From an uncultured Alphaproteobacteria bacterium (GTDB lineage Bacteria; Pseudomonadota; Alphaproteobacteria; RF32; CAG-239), in contig CALXPU010000015.1 of NCBI GenBank assembly GCA_944390455.1, forward strand, positions 1-33,442: a DNA stretch of 33,442 bases, read 5' to 3'. Position numbers and translations under genes: made by a program. Shown here in pieces: positions 1-8,928 of the stretch. A model generated the notes under the pieces. That model was not told the DNA's origin. It made no database searches and saw only the letters and a program-made list of their open reading frames with translations. Position 1 is the first letter of the stretch; every line of letters begins with the position of its first letter.

Positions 1-51
1 GAGCGTTTTGTCATCCTCACCGCTATAAGCTTTACTGAACCACGCGTCTAA
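1..51 (+). CDS. C-terminal fragment of an unidentified protein (left edge)
   Basis: Frame 1 is open from the first base and encodes 16 residues, ERFVILTAISFTEPRV, ending at TAA (49-51). The stop lies in the loop of a perfect 10-bp hairpin, as expected for the 3' end of a real gene. The sequence looks like a terminal beta strand followed by a short tail, but it is too short to name. It is the only sign of a plus-strand gene entering from the left. It could be chance, since a 16-codon open frame is weak evidence alone; the hairpin is the main support. Confidence 0.35.
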   Translation, partial: ERFVILTAISFTEPRV

Positions 52-64
52 CGCGTGGTTTTCA
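38..64 (+). terminator. Hairpin terminator of the left-edge gene
   Basis: AACCACGCGT (38-47) pairs perfectly with ACGCGTGGTT (51-60) around a CTA loop, followed by a short T-run. The T-run is weak, so termination may be inefficient. Confidence 0.5.
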
Positions 65-69
65 GAATA

Positions 70-103
70 CAAAAAAGCGGACGTTCTGTAAAGAACATCC
101 GCT
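70..103 (-). terminator. Rho-independent terminator of the 120-929 gene
   Basis: Stem arms at 76-87 and 92-103 with loop GTAA. The single C/A opposition on the plus strand becomes a G-U wobble in the minus-strand transcript, so the 12-bp stem is fully paired there. It is followed by a six-T tract, which fixes its direction as leftward. Confidence 0.8.
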
Positions 104-119
104 AAATAAAGAGCAATTT

Positions 120-929
120 TTACGCATCAACCGTCGTCCTTGGCAAATACTCATTAGCATACCAAGACGCCACTTTAGGATTATCTTCTGCAACAGCTTG
201 CACCAGTTCAAATACATCACCACCGTACAAACCATAAAATCCATTTAAGGGTTCCAACTCCGTCAAATACAGATTAATCAAATCCACTCGCCCTAAATCC
301 AGACATCTTTTCAGCAAAGCTTGTTCTGTTTCCGCAAACATATCCGTTCCGAAAAACTCTTTCAAAAAAGTCTGAATAAACCAACCAAGCAATTCAATTT
401 TTAAGCTCGCCACAATTTTAGAAGCATTAAAGGCCAAATAAGTTTTTCCATCTTCAAACAAAGTTTGTTCATGTTTAGAGTGCCAAACAATCCAGTCTTT
501 AATGACCTTCTCCCGCAAATTAGGGTTACGCAAAAAACAAGCAATTTCATTTGCCGCCAAATATGGATATGTTTTAACATATTTAGCCACCACCGTGCTA
601 TGTCCCTCAGTCAAAAAAGCTCTGGCCAAGCGAAAATCGCTCAATTTACAACCGTTCATCACTTGCAACAAGGCCTTTTGCAAATTCCATCCATCATCTC
701 CATCTTCCATCGCATAAGGCATAATTTCAAACTGCGTCTGCGGAAAATCATCTGACACCATAAAAACCTGCAATTTTCCTGAACGAGGAAGTTTTCGCAC
801 CACCGCCATAGCCGTCTGTTTATCACACATCATAGAGTTAGCGCAATACCCACCCTGAAACAAATAAATCGGATAACCGAGCTTTTCGCCGATTGCATCC
901 AAATCGCTCCACATACTAATTTTTTCCAT
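120..929 (-). CDS. Hypothetical protein, 269 aa
   Basis: No family is recognised. The protein appears soluble: no signal peptide or membrane segment is visible. The first third is mixed alpha/beta, with a run around residues 35-75 rich in hydrophobic strands. The rest looks mostly helical (for example the segments containing FRLARAFLTEG, EIACFLRNPNLREK and ALLKRCLDLGRVDLINLYL), which could be degenerate helical repeats of the HEAT or ankyrin type; this is only an impression. The ATG at 929 is preferred over an in-frame GTG at 950. Neither has a clear Shine-Dalgarno sequence, and a sigma70-like promoter lies just upstream. It is a single gene with its own promoter and terminator. Confidence 0.75.
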   Translation of the reverse strand: MEKISMWSDLDAIGEKLGYPIYLFQGGYCANSMMCDKQTAMAVVRKLPRSGKLQVFMVSDDFPQTQFEIMPYAMEDGDDGWNLQKALLQVMNGCKLSDFRLARAFLTEGHSTVVAKYVKTYPYLAANEIACFLRNPNLREKVIKDWIVWHSKHEQTLFEDGKTYLAFNASKIVASLKIELLGWFIQTFLKEFFGTDMFAETEQALLKRCLDLGRVDLINLYLTELEPLNGFYGLYGGDVFELVQAVAEDNPKVASWYANEYLPRTTVDA

Positions 930-971
930 ACAAAATATTTTAGAGTTCACAATAATTTTACAACGGCATGC

Positions 972-999
972 AAAATAGCAATATTTGCAATTCTGTCAA
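972..999 (-). promoter_or_regulatory. Predicted sigma70 promoter of the 120-929 gene
   Basis: Minus strand: TTGACA (994-999), 16-bp spacer, TATTTT (972-977). The predicted transcript begins near 965, giving a leader of about 36 nt. Confidence 0.5.
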
Positions 1000-1102
1000 T
1001 AAATTTTTAGATTTTTTTTGAATTTTATATACACGACAAAACAAGCCGTTTAATAGACCTAAAACACTCTGTCATAAAGCTTACAACATTAAGGAAAAGA
1101 AT

Positions 1103-1573
1103 TTACCATTCACGCAATTTACGATTAACTTCACGCTCTTTAATACTCTCGCGTTTATCGTAAAGTTTTTTACCTTTACCAAGTCCCACTTCAAGTTTAG
1201 CCCGTCCTCTTTCATCAAAGAAAAGACGTTTAGCAATCAAAGAATAACCTTTTTTCGTCATAGCACCGATAATGCGATTAATTTCATTTCGCGTCAAAAG
1301 CAATTTTTTCTTACGATTAGGATCTTGCTTTTCATATCCTTTATTGGCATATTCCTCAATTTTCAAATTTTCAATAAACAACTCACCGTTGTCATAAGAG
1401 CCATAAGTATCGGTAAGAGAGGCTTTACCCAAGCGCAAAGATTTAACTTCGGTTCCACGCAACTCAAGCCCGGCCACAAAGGTTTCCTCAATAGCATAAT
1501 CAAACGTGGCGCGGCGATTAACAGCAACCTGCCCCGTTGCAATAAAATCAGATTTTTTTACTTTCTTAGCCAT
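1103..1573 (-). CDS. smpB: SsrA-binding protein SmpB
   Basis: SmpB binds tmRNA and delivers it to stalled ribosomes for trans-translation, so that incomplete proteins are tagged for degradation. The 156 aa length is typical. The N-terminal half carries the beta-barrel signature NRRATFDYAIEETFVAGLEL followed by GTEVKSLR. The C-terminal tail is basic and contains the family's KLYDKRESIKERE segment, which becomes helical in the ribosomal mRNA channel. The ATG at 1573 has GAGG 6 nt upstream. The next gene, lon, encodes a protease that can degrade tagged products. The two genes are separately transcribed. The tmRNA gene itself was not found in this window. Confidence 0.97.
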   Translation of the reverse strand: MAKKVKKSDFIATGQVAVNRRATFDYAIEETFVAGLELRGTEVKSLRLGKASLTDTYGSYDNGELFIENLKIEEYANKGYEKQDPNRKKKLLLTRNEINRIIGAMTKKGYSLIAKRLFFDERGRAKLEVGLGKGKKLYDKRESIKEREVNRKLREW

Positions 1574-1599
1574 GATAAACCTCTATTAAAACGGAAAGG

Positions 1600-1628
1600 A
1601 ATATAATCTGAAAACCAACCGCTGTCAA
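1600..1628 (-). promoter_or_regulatory. Predicted sigma70 promoter of smpB
   Basis: Minus strand: TTGACA (1623-1628), 17-bp spacer, TATATT (1600-1605). It is one of the best consensus matches in the window. Confidence 0.65.
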
Positions 1629-1688
1629 GCCCTAATAATCCATAAGTTTTCCAGCCCTCCTCCTACAACAAATAAATCATCAGGCACT

Positions 1689-1723
1689 CAAAAAAGAAGC
1701 CGAGATAAATATCCCGACTTCTT
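1689..1723 (-). terminator. Rho-independent terminator of lon
   Basis: Arms AAGAAG (1694-1699) and CTTCTT (1718-1723) extend inward. Both plus-strand C/A oppositions become G-U pairs in the minus-strand RNA, which then runs into a T-tract. It lies about 40 bp after the lon stop codon. Confidence 0.65.
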
Positions 1724-1760
1724 AAGTTCAACAGTTTATGTTTTAATGAATCACATCATT

Positions 1761-4217
1761 TTAAACAAGCGGTGTCACCGGACGTTCCAACGCCACTTTA
1801 AGTACATCGTCCACTTTTTCCGCCAACACGATATTGAGTTCATTTTTAACAATTTCAGGAAGTTCTGCCAAATCCTTTTCATTTTCCTTCGGAATAATCA
1901 CGGTTTTAATACCGCCACGCAAAGCGGAAAGCAATTTTTCCTTCAATCCACCGATAGGAAGAACTCTACCCTGCAACGTAATTTCGCCGGTCATCGCCAC
2001 ATCGCTTCTAACCGGAATATTCGTAAACACGGAAACAAGTGTTGTATACATGGTAATACCTGCAGAAGGACCATCTTTAGGTATTGCCCCTTCCGGCACG
2101 TGAACATGCACATCTGTCTTTTCAAACACTTCAGGATTAATACCCAAAGCCCGAGCATGCGAACGAACAACAGAATAAGCGGTATCAATAGATTCTTTCA
2201 TCACATCACCGAGTTTACCGGTCTGTTTAACAATACCTTTCCCCGGCATATCCACCGCCTCAATAAAGAGAATATCGCCGCCGACTTCCGTCCACGCCAA
2301 ACCGGTTGTAACCCCAACCATATTCTTTTCTTCACGTACACCGAAATGATATTTTTTAATACCCAAATATTTGCTCAAATTATCGGCATCAACGGTAATA
2401 TGCTCATCTGCCTGTTTCTTAGACTTTTTAGCCCCGTTTTTCTTTTCGCTGTCAAGCAATAATTCTTTAGCACACTTACGAGCAATCGTCGCCAATTCAC
2501 GCTCCAAATTACGCACGCCGGATTCTGATGTATAATAGCGAATAACATCACGAATAGCCTCATCGGTAATAAAGAGTTCCGTCGGTTTAATAGCATTTTC
2601 TTTAAATACCTTCGGAATAAGATGACGTTTAGAAATTTCTATTTTTTCTTGTTCGGTATAACCGTCAATACGAATAATTTCCATACGGTCAAGCAAAGGT
2701 CTCGGCATATCAAGTGAGTTAGCGGTTGTCACAAACATTACCTTAGAAAGGTCATAATCCAAATCCAAATAATGATCATTAAAGGTAGAGTTTTGTTCAG
2801 GGTCTAAAACCTCAAGCAAAGCCGAGCTTGGGTCACCCCGCCAATCGGAACCGAGTTTATCAATTTCATCCAAGAGAAACAGCGGATTAGACACACCTGC
2901 TTTTTTCAAACTCTGAATAATTTTTCCCGGCATTGCCCCAATATAAGTACGACGATGTCCACGAATTTCCGCTTCATCACGCATACCGCCCAAAGACGCG
3001 CGTACAAATTTACGCCCTGTCGCACGAGCAATAGAACGCCCCAAAGATGTTTTACCCACACCCGGCGCCCCAACCAAACAAAGGATAGGACTCTTCAAAT
3101 CTTTAGAACGAGCTTGCACCGCCAAATATTCAATAATGCGTTCTTTAACCTTCTGTAAGCCAAAATGGTCTTCATCCAAAATTTCAATCGCCTTAGTCAA
3201 ATTATGACTGATAGGAGAATATTTACCCCACGGCAAATCAACCAACCAATCCAAATAGTTACGAATGATTGTAGATTCCGCGCTCATCGGCCCTGCAGCT
3301 TTTAATTTTTTAAGTTCTTGATTTGCTTTTGCCCGAGCTTCGGCAGACATTTTGGATTCTTCAATTTTCTTGGTATATTGCTGAATTTCGTCTTCTTCTT
3401 CATTTTCAACACCGGTCAATTCTTTTTGAATAGCCTTAAGTTGCTCGTTCAAGTAATAATCGCGTTGATTTTTCTCCATTTGCGATTTAACCCGATCTTT
3501 AATTTTATTTTCCGCAGCAATTCTTGCCCCTTCGGCATTAAGGATTTCAAGAATTTTCATCAACATAGCGCGTTCATTTTTGCACTCAAGCAATTCCTGT
3601 TTATCAGCGGTACGAATATCCAAATTTCCGATAATAGTAGCAATCAACTTACCTAAATTTTCATGCTGATTAACAATCATCAAGCTTTCCTTCGGCATTT
3701 TGGAATAATCAAGTGTTTGCTGTTTAAATTTCTCACTAACCACCGAAGCCAAAGCTTTTAATTCAATCGGATCACCATCATCTTCTTCCAACTCATAAGG
3801 AGCGATAAACGCGGTATAATATTCACCAAACATATTTAATTTTTTAACTTTAATCCGCGCAATACCTTCCACCGCCAAATTAAGTGTTCCGTCCGGCATG
3901 GTAATAAAGCGCTTAATACGAGCGAGCGTTCCGATTTGATACAAATCATCTTCTTTCGGATTTTCCACCACAGACTGCTTCTGCGTCAACAACGCCAAAG
4001 GAGTGCCAAATTGATAAGCCGCCTTTGCCGCCTTAAGCGACATGGAGCGTCCCACAAACAAAGAAGCGGAATTATCCGGAAACACAACAATATCCCGCAA
4101 AGATAACACCGGATATTCCATATTTTCCAAGATTATTTTATCATCCATCGGTGGAAGAGCATCTTTAGCATCCAAAAATTTTTCATTTCCCAAATCTTTA
4201 TCATCAACGCGGCTCAT
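1761..4217 (-). CDS. lon: ATP-dependent protease Lon
   Basis: Cytosolic AAA+ serine protease that degrades misfolded and short-lived regulatory proteins. At 818 aa it matches the usual LonA length. Order of domains: LON substrate-binding domain (about 35-230), coiled-coil region (about 230-320), AAA+ module with Walker A GAPGVGKT (383-390) and Walker B LFLLDEID (446-453), then the C-terminal protease domain. The catalytic dyad is Ser718 in DGPSAG and Lys761, the second lysine of GGLKEK. All key residues are present. The ATG at 4217 is chosen because AAGGA lies just upstream; a TTG at 4241 is the alternative. Here lon sits between smpB and uvrB rather than beside clpX and hupB, a common alphaproteobacterial order. 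Confidence 0.98.
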   Translation of the reverse strand: MSRVDDKDLGNEKFLDAKDALPPMDDKIILENMEYPVLSLRDIVVFPDNSASLFVGRSMSLKAAKAAYQFGTPLALLTQKQSVVENPKEDDLYQIGTLARIKRFITMPDGTLNLAVEGIARIKVKKLNMFGEYYTAFIAPYELEEDDGDPIELKALASVVSEKFKQQTLDYSKMPKESLMIVNQHENLGKLIATIIGNLDIRTADKQELLECKNERAMLMKILEILNAEGARIAAENKIKDRVKSQMEKNQRDYYLNEQLKAIQKELTGVENEEEDEIQQYTKKIEESKMSAEARAKANQELKKLKAAGPMSAESTIIRNYLDWLVDLPWGKYSPISHNLTKAIEILDEDHFGLQKVKERIIEYLAVQARSKDLKSPILCLVGAPGVGKTSLGRSIARATGRKFVRASLGGMRDEAEIRGHRRTYIGAMPGKIIQSLKKAGVSNPLFLLDEIDKLGSDWRGDPSSALLEVLDPEQNSTFNDHYLDLDYDLSKVMFVTTANSLDMPRPLLDRMEIIRIDGYTEQEKIEISKRHLIPKVFKENAIKPTELFITDEAIRDVIRYYTSESGVRNLERELATIARKCAKELLLDSEKKNGAKKSKKQADEHITVDADNLSKYLGIKKYHFGVREEKNMVGVTTGLAWTEVGGDILFIEAVDMPGKGIVKQTGKLGDVMKESIDTAYSVVRSHARALGINPEVFEKTDVHVHVPEGAIPKDGPSAGITMYTTLVSVFTNIPVRSDVAMTGEITLQGRVLPIGGLKEKLLSALRGGIKTVIIPKENEKDLAELPEIVKNELNIVLAEKVDDVLKVALERPVTPLV

Positions 4218-4281
4218 TACAACATCCTTACAATTATCCAAAAACCATTAAACGCCCGACATCCGGCGCCACAGACAATTC

Positions 4282-4309
4282 TTCAAACCGAGTTTCCCTC
4301 CCGTTTGAA
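4282..4309 (-). other. Hairpin in the lon leader
   Basis: In the minus-strand transcript TTCAAAC and GTTTGAA form a perfect 7-bp stem around a purine-rich 14-nt loop containing GGGAGGG. It lies inside the predicted long lon 5' leader, about 65 nt before the start codon. The loop resembles a free Shine-Dalgarno sequence. A regulatory role is only a possibility. Confidence 0.3.
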
Positions 4310-4340
4310 CCAAGACAGCACTCCCATATCGGACTAATAC

Positions 4341-4369
4341 TATATAGTGTTGCCCCTTTTCTTCTGCAA
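4341..4369 (-). promoter_or_regulatory. Predicted sigma70 promoter of lon
   Basis: Minus strand: TTGCAG (4364-4369), 17-bp spacer, TATATA (4341-4346). The resulting leader is about 115-120 nt, long for this window. No convincing heat-shock sigma32 promoter was seen in the gap. Confidence 0.5.
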
Positions 4370-4498
4370 TACCTGAAGTGTAATTTTGCAAAATCGGCAC
4401 AAAGTTCGCAACCCTGACAACGTTTAATCCACAATAAAAAAAAGCGCACACCGACATCACAATTATGAAAGCGCAAATTCATCTAAAAGAAAAAGAAA

Positions 4499-6490
4499 TT
4501 AGTCTTCCGTAATCAAACGGATAGATTCCAAACGCTTAATTTCATCACGACATTTCATCGCTTTTTCAAATTCCAAATCTGCAGCGTATTGTTTCATTTC
4601 TTTGGTCAAGCGTTTAATCTCTTTAGCAATATTTTCAAGCTTGTCACGAGCAATCGGAGCGGTCAATTCTTTATCGCCTTCCGCCTCGGTCATTGTCTGC
4701 AAGACGGAAGAAATAGCCTTTTTAATCGTCTTCGGCACAATCCCGTGCTCTTGGTTATATTGAAATTGCTTTTTACGGCGACGTTCGGTTTCATCCAACG
4801 CCATTTTAATCGAGTCGGTCATTTTATCGGCATAAAGCACCACTTTGCCGTCAGCGTTACGAGCCGCACGCCCGATAGTTTGAATAAGCGAACGATAAGA
4901 ACGTAAGAACCCCTCTTTATCGGCATCTAGAATAGCCACCAACGAACACTCCGGAATATCCAATCCCTCACGCAAGAGGTTAATTCCGACCAAAACGTCA
5001 AACACACCCTGTCGCAAATCTCTGATAATCTCAATACGTTCCAGCGTATCAACATCCGAGTGCAAATAGCGTACTTTAATTCCGTTTTCTTTCAAATATT
5101 CGGTTAAATCCTCTGCCATTTTTTTGGTTAAAGTCGTCACGAGCGCACGCTCACCTTTAGCAATAACTCGACGACATTCCGCCATCAAATCATCAACTTG
5201 CGTTTCCACCGGTTTAACCACGCAAAGCGGATCCATCAAACCGGTCGGACGAATAACTTGCTCCGCAAACACGCCATGACTTTGTTCAAGTTCCCAATCT
5301 CCCGGAGTAGCGGAAACAAAAATAGTCGGTGCACGAAACTTATCCCACTCCTCAAATTTAAGCGGTCTGTTATCCACGCACGAAGGCAGTCTGAAACCAT
5401 AATCGGCAAGAGTGGTTTTACGATTTCTGTCTCCCCGATACATTCCGCCGATTTGCGGCACGGAAATATGGCTTTCATCAATAAACAACAGAGCATCTTT
5501 CGGAAAATACTCAAACAATGTTGGCGGCGGTTCCCCCGGAGCGCGCCCGGTCAAATAGCGAGAATAATTTTCAATCCCTTTACAATGTCCGGTCGTTTCC
5601 ATCATTTCCAAATCAAAGCGTGTTCGCTGTTCCAAACGTTGCGCTTCCACCAATTTATTCTGCGCACGAAGTTCTTCCAAACGAATAGCCAAATCTTCTT
5701 TAATGTGCATCATCGCTTGAGAAAGAGCCGGTCTTGGTGTCACATAGTGGTTCGCCGGATAAACGGTAATTTCCTCCAAATCTGCGGTTTTCTTTCCGGT
5801 CAACACATCAAATTCAATAATTTTTTCAATCTCGTCCCCAAAGAAAGAAACTCTCCACGCTCTATCCTCATAGTGAGCGGGAAAAATATCCAATGTATCG
5901 CCTTTAACCCGAAACGTGGAACGCACAAAATTCGCCTGATTGCGTTCATATTGCAAAGCCGCCAAATTTTGATAAACTTCTTTAGGTTCAATACAAACAC
6001 CCTTTTTAAGCGAGAACGCCATCGCCGAATACGATTCCATACTTCCCAAACCATAAATACACGAAACCGATGCCACAATAATCACATCTTTTTCTTCCAA
6101 CACATTACGCGTCGCCCCGTGCCTCATACGGTCGATTTGTTCATTGATAGCGGAATCTTTTTCAATATAAGTATCGGTTTTAGGAATATAAGCTTCCGGC
6201 TGATAATAATCGTAGTAAGAAACAAAATACTCCACATGGTTATGCGGAAAAAACTCTTTCATTTCAGCATAGAGTTGAGCCGCCAAAATTTTATTCGGCG
6301 CCATAATCAAAGTAGGCTTTTTCATCTCTTCAATAATTTTAGCCATAGTAAAGGTTTTACCCGAACCGGTAACCCCTAAAAGCACTTGATTTCTCTCGCC
6401 TCTACGCAAGCCATCGCATAATTGTTTAATCGCTTCCGGCTGGTCACCCGACGGCTGAAACGGGCTGACAACTTCAAACTGATTACTCAT
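4499..6490 (-). CDS. uvrB: Excinuclease ABC subunit B (UvrB)
   Basis: Central helicase-like subunit of nucleotide excision repair; it receives damaged DNA from UvrA and recruits UvrC. The 663 aa length is normal. Visible features: Walker A GVTGSGKT (39-46), the beta-hairpin region around [20 protein letters not shown] (about 93-112), helicase motifs including [15 protein letters not shown] and the QTIGRAARN motif VI, and a C-terminal UVR domain ([13 protein letters not shown]) for UvrC contact. The ATG at 6490 is set by homology. Translation could extend 17 codons upstream, but that segment is not UvrB-like and contains the promoter. There is no Shine-Dalgarno; the predicted -10 box ends 6 nt before the ATG, suggesting a leaderless mRNA. 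No LexA-type box was seen. Confidence 0.98.
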   Translation of the reverse strand: MSNQFEVVSPFQPSGDQPEAIKQLCDGLRRGERNQVLLGVTGSGKTFTMAKIIEEMKKPTLIMAPNKILAAQLYAEMKEFFPHNHVEYFVSYYDYYQPEAYIPKTDTYIEKDSAINEQIDRMRHGATRNVLEEKDVIIVASVSCIYGLGSMESYSAMAFSLKKGVCIEPKEVYQNLAALQYERNQANFVRSTFRVKGDTLDIFPAHYEDRAWRVSFFGDEIEKIIEFDVLTGKKTADLEEITVYPANHYVTPRPALSQAMMHIKEDLAIRLEELRAQNKLVEAQRLEQRTRFDLEMMETTGHCKGIENYSRYLTGRAPGEPPPTLFEYFPKDALLFIDESHISVPQIGGMYRGDRNRKTTLADYGFRLPSCVDNRPLKFEEWDKFRAPTIFVSATPGDWELEQSHGVFAEQVIRPTGLMDPLCVVKPVETQVDDLMAECRRVIAKGERALVTTLTKKMAEDLTEYLKENGIKVRYLHSDVDTLERIEIIRDLRQGVFDVLVGINLLREGLDIPECSLVAILDADKEGFLRSYRSLIQTIGRAARNADGKVVLYADKMTDSIKMALDETERRRKKQFQYNQEHGIVPKTIKKAISSVLQTMTEAEGDKELTAPIARDKLENIAKEIKRLTKEMKQYAADLEFEKAMKCRDEIKRLESIRLITED

Positions 6491-6496
6491 AAGGAA

Positions 6497-6526
6497 TATA
6501 TAGACCGGAGTGCATATAAAAGTCAA
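6497..6526 (-). promoter_or_regulatory. Predicted uvrB promoter, implying a leaderless mRNA
   Basis: Minus strand: TTGACT (6521-6526), 18-bp spacer, TATATA (6497-6502). Only 6 nt separate the -10 box from the ATG, so transcription would start at or next to the start codon. Confidence 0.5.
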
Positions 6527-6542
6527 GCCTCGCATATACAAA

Positions 6543-6577
6543 CAAAAAAAAGCGGCAATCTAAAAAAAGATTACCGC
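6543..6577 (-). terminator. Rho-independent terminator of the 6592-7467 gene
   Basis: Arms 6552-6561 and 6568-6577 around an A-rich loop. The plus-strand C/A opposition is a G-U pair in the minus-strand RNA, which ends in a seven-T tract. It lies 15 bp after the stop codon. Confidence 0.75.
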
Positions 6578-6591
6578 CTCAACACTTTTCA

Positions 6592-7467
6592 TCAAACTAA
6601 AAAGTAATGTTTTTTCTCCTTATCATACTGTAACTCCAAAGTCTGATTATCCTGAGTTACAAAACGAAGGGAGTCCACGTTTTTAATCTTAAGCACTGCG
6701 ACAACATTATCCTTGCTAAGCAAAACAAAGAATAACTCTATGCCACAGTCCTCGTGTTCAATCAAAAAGAAATGCCGTTCGTCAACCTGATGATAATAGC
6801 TAAAGTCATCATACCCTAACGCATCAAATTCATCATCTTCACTTTTTGCGCCTAATTCCGCATACAAAGCATTCTCCCAATAAGCAGAATAAAGACCATC
6901 CCCACACAACACACGTCTAACATTCATATATTTAAAAACCGCCCCCGGTTCCACAATATATGTTGTGCGAAAGACATAATCCTGAAACACGACCATATCC
7001 TCATCCTGAGAATAGCCCAGATAATTTCCCGAAGGATAATCCTCACTATACAAATAGCTAGCAGGACTGTCCGCTAATTGAATCAGCATCACCGGTTTTT
7101 CGCCAAAACGCCTGCGATAAACTTTAATCGGAACAATGTCAAACACTCGATGACGGCGCGTCTTCAAAAAGAGCCCATCGTCAACTCGTCCAAATTGACT
7201 TTCTCCGAGTGCGTAAACCACAAACTTAATCTTACGCTTACCTTTACCAACCGTCATTTCGTCATTAGGCACCACCAGTGTCACCAATAGCACCAATAAA
7301 TAACAGATAAGCGGCAATAGCCAATACCACCACGGATACGACGCAAAGATCATTAATCCGTAAACAAGAATGACGCAAAACAAAAACATTCCATTTTTGT
7401 TAAATGCAAATTTCCAACGCTTAGCTGAACACAACAGTCCAGACTGTAAAAAGAATAATAGATACAT
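6592..7467 (-). CDS. Hypothetical membrane-anchored protein, 291 aa
   Basis: No family is recognised. Hydrophobic segments lie near residues 1-13 and about 27-68. The latter is two closely spaced membrane helices including WWYWLLPLICYLLVLLV. After them comes a soluble domain of about 220 residues, rich in aromatic and acidic residues (for example DDEFDALGYDDFSYYHQVDE), probably cytoplasmic. The membrane hairpin resembles that of the 10779-11516 protein (shared LLPLIC core), but the soluble parts do not obviously match. The start is uncertain: the ATG at 7467 lacks a Shine-Dalgarno, and an internal ATG at residue 27 is possible. It has its own promoter and terminator. Confidence 0.7.
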   Translation of the reverse strand: MYLLFFLQSGLLCSAKRWKFAFNKNGMFLFCVILVYGLMIFASYPWWYWLLPLICYLLVLLVTLVVPNDEMTVGKGKRKIKFVVYALGESQFGRVDDGLFLKTRRHRVFDIVPIKVYRRRFGEKPVMLIQLADSPASYLYSEDYPSGNYLGYSQDEDMVVFQDYVFRTTYIVEPGAVFKYMNVRRVLCGDGLYSAYWENALYAELGAKSEDDEFDALGYDDFSYYHQVDERHFFLIEHEDCGIELFFVLLSKDNVVAVLKIKNVDSLRFVTQDNQTLELQYDKEKKHYFLV

Positions 7468-7483
7468 AAAATTTAGATGTTTA

Positions 7484-7512
7484 ATTAGACATAAAAATTA
7501 ATTTTTAGACAA
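7484..7512 (-). promoter_or_regulatory. Predicted promoter of the 6592-7467 gene
   Basis: Minus strand: TTGTCT (7507-7512), 17-bp spacer ending TTTTTATG, then TCTAAT (7484-7489). The spacer end partly resembles the T-tract promoters upstream of 11664, 17921 and 32659. Confidence 0.4.
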
Positions 7513-7550
7513 CCTAACACGTCACAAAAAATATTTCAACTCATTTTTTC

Positions 7551-7587
7551 ACAAAAAAACACTTAAGGTTAAATCCCTAAGTGTTTT
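7551..7587 (-). terminator. Terminator overlapping the end of the 7569-7874 gene
   Basis: Perfect 10-bp stem AAAACACTTA (7556-7565) with TAAGTGTTTT (7578-7587). In the minus-strand RNA it is followed by a T-run. The stop codon lies in the loop and the last sense codons form one arm. Confidence 0.75.
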
Positions 7588-7874
7588 CCAAGCAAATCGG
7601 CTAAAATATAAGCAGCACCACCGCCTAAAGCCAAATTAACCATCATCAAATAGAGTCTAGATCCAACGCCCGCCTCTTTCATTAAAAAGGCAATTTCTAA
7701 AACTCTGATAATCTTCGCGCCCACAAAAGCAGCCAAAGACAGCCACAAAATCCAGCGCACATTTTCCCAAGCCCACAAAGCAGCTGCAATCAACGTTGCC
7801 GCAAAAAGAACCATAGACCAAGTATATAAAAAACTGTTCCATAATTCCGCCTGAGCTCTCAAATCATTTTTCAT
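7569..7874 (-). CDS. Small integral membrane protein, 101 aa
   Basis: No family is recognised. About three transmembrane helices are visible: SMVLFAATLIAAALWAW, WILWLSLAAFVGAKIIRVL and LYLMMVNLALGGGAAYILA, with short polar ends and a charged N-terminus (MKNDLRAQ). The reading frame is supported by consistent hydrophobic periodicity and by the terminator placed exactly at its 3' end. There is no clear Shine-Dalgarno; TATAAA lies 8 nt before the ATG, so it might be leaderless, although no good -35 box goes with it. It may be co-oriented with, but is not clearly in an operon with, the exported protein gene 102 bp upstream. Confidence 0.65.
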   Translation of the reverse strand: MKNDLRAQAELWNSFLYTWSMVLFAATLIAAALWAWENVRWILWLSLAAFVGAKIIRVLEIAFLMKEAGVGSRLYLMMVNLALGGGAAYILADLLGKHLGI

Positions 7875-7976
7875 AACGCAAATTTATAAAAGAATAATAC
7901 CAAACACATATAATAAAATAACGAAAAAAGGAATAATCTCAAAGCGCAAGAAACGCAAGTAAAAAATGCTCATCAA

Positions 7977-8705
7977 CTAAAGTTTAGAAGCGCATGGCAC
8001 TTTTCCATTATCTTTAAATTCGCGCAACTGTTCGGTTCCCATATCAATCCGAAGTCCGGTAGTCGTCATGCAATAACCAGAAACCGGCACACCGTCTTTA
8101 AAGGTCACCCGAACAAATTCATCTCCATTTTGATAAAAAATAGAAACATCACCCTCTTCTTTTCCGTCTTTATAGAAAGATTCGCTCAACATCGTTCCAT
8201 TTTCAAAAAGCATCAACGAACGCCCGTGTCTAACACCTTCCACAAATCTGACCTTAGAAAGCACCTTTCCTCCCGGATAGCGATCACGCACTTCACCGGT
8301 AATTAATTTTCCGCTGGTAATTTCACGAGTATATCCCTCTGCATCTTCGCGAACTTCTTTAACTTCATAAATACGCTCAGGAGGTGTTGCATCATTAGAC
8401 CACGACACTGTTCCGGAATTTCCCACCGTTTCAACTTTCGGCTTGGCCTCCATATCATCTAACTTAGCTCCACTGGTAGCCCCAAAAGAAGAGGTAGTCG
8501 TTGAAGATGATGAGGTTGAAGAAGCTGAAACATCCGGCACAAAATTATCCTGTGAGGCAGCCGGTTGCTCTTCTACTTGTTCAATTTCTAAATTCCCCCA
8601 GCTTCCATAGGTTTCATCATCTAACATCTGAGCAGAAGCTATTCCGGCAAAAAGCAACATTGTTCCCAAAGTAAAAACTTTTATTTTCTGATTAACACCA
8701 CGCAT
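7977..8705 (-). CDS. Exported MORN/YwqK-like repeat protein, 242 aa
   Basis: The N-terminus has a basic start (MRGVNQKIK), a hydrophobic core and an ASA cleavage site near residue 25, so it is probably periplasmic or outer-surface. A low-complexity linker of Ser and Thr follows (about residues 60-80). The C-terminal half holds at least four units with the pattern of MORN_2/YwqK repeats: GEVRDRYPGGKVLSKVRF, GVRHGRSLMLFENGTMLSES, GKEEGDVSIFYQNGDEFVRV and GVPVSGYCM. Such repeats form beta-hairpin ribbons, and their role here is unknown. The ATG at 8705 is chosen because GGAGG lies 6 nt upstream; an in-frame ATG seven codons earlier would spoil the signal peptide. Confidence 0.75.
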   Translation of the reverse strand: MRGVNQKIKVFTLGTMLLFAGIASAQMLDDETYGSWGNLEIEQVEEQPAASQDNFVPDVSASSTSSSSTTTSSFGATSGAKLDDMEAKPKVETVGNSGTVSWSNDATPPERIYEVKEVREDAEGYTREITSGKLITGEVRDRYPGGKVLSKVRFVEGVRHGRSLMLFENGTMLSESFYKDGKEEGDVSIFYQNGDEFVRVTFKDGVPVSGYCMTTTGLRIDMGTEQLREFKDNGKVPCASKL

Positions 8706-8928
8706 AAAATCCTCCGCAAACATCATTATTTGCCAAGAATATACCGCCGAAAAGTTAAGATAAACATAAAATCCGCAAAATTGTCCGTTCCGTCAACCGC
8801 ATATTTTCATGGATAATCAGCCAATCTCTCCTCACTTAACCTAGAGTTTCGCCATCATTTCAACAAATCTTAAAAAGTCAGAAACACTACAAAAAATCCA
8901 TCCGACCTTGTCGATAGTTTTCTTATAA

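Noticed and set aside
951..1102. Possible tmRNA gene next to smpB
   Set aside because: I looked for a tRNA-Ala-like end and tag frame here and in the 1574-1760 and 4242-4498 gaps. None was seen, and this gap is AT-rich with only a promoter.
4234..4482. Minus-strand frames of 70-82 codons between uvrB and lon
   Set aside because: No Shine-Dalgarno and odd Cys/Trp/Arg-rich composition. They cover the predicted lon promoter and leader, so they are more likely non-coding.
6488..6541. LexA/SOS box at uvrB
   Set aside because: Neither the alphaproteobacterial GTTC-N7-GTTC pattern nor an E. coli-type CTG-N10-CAG box was found near the promoter.
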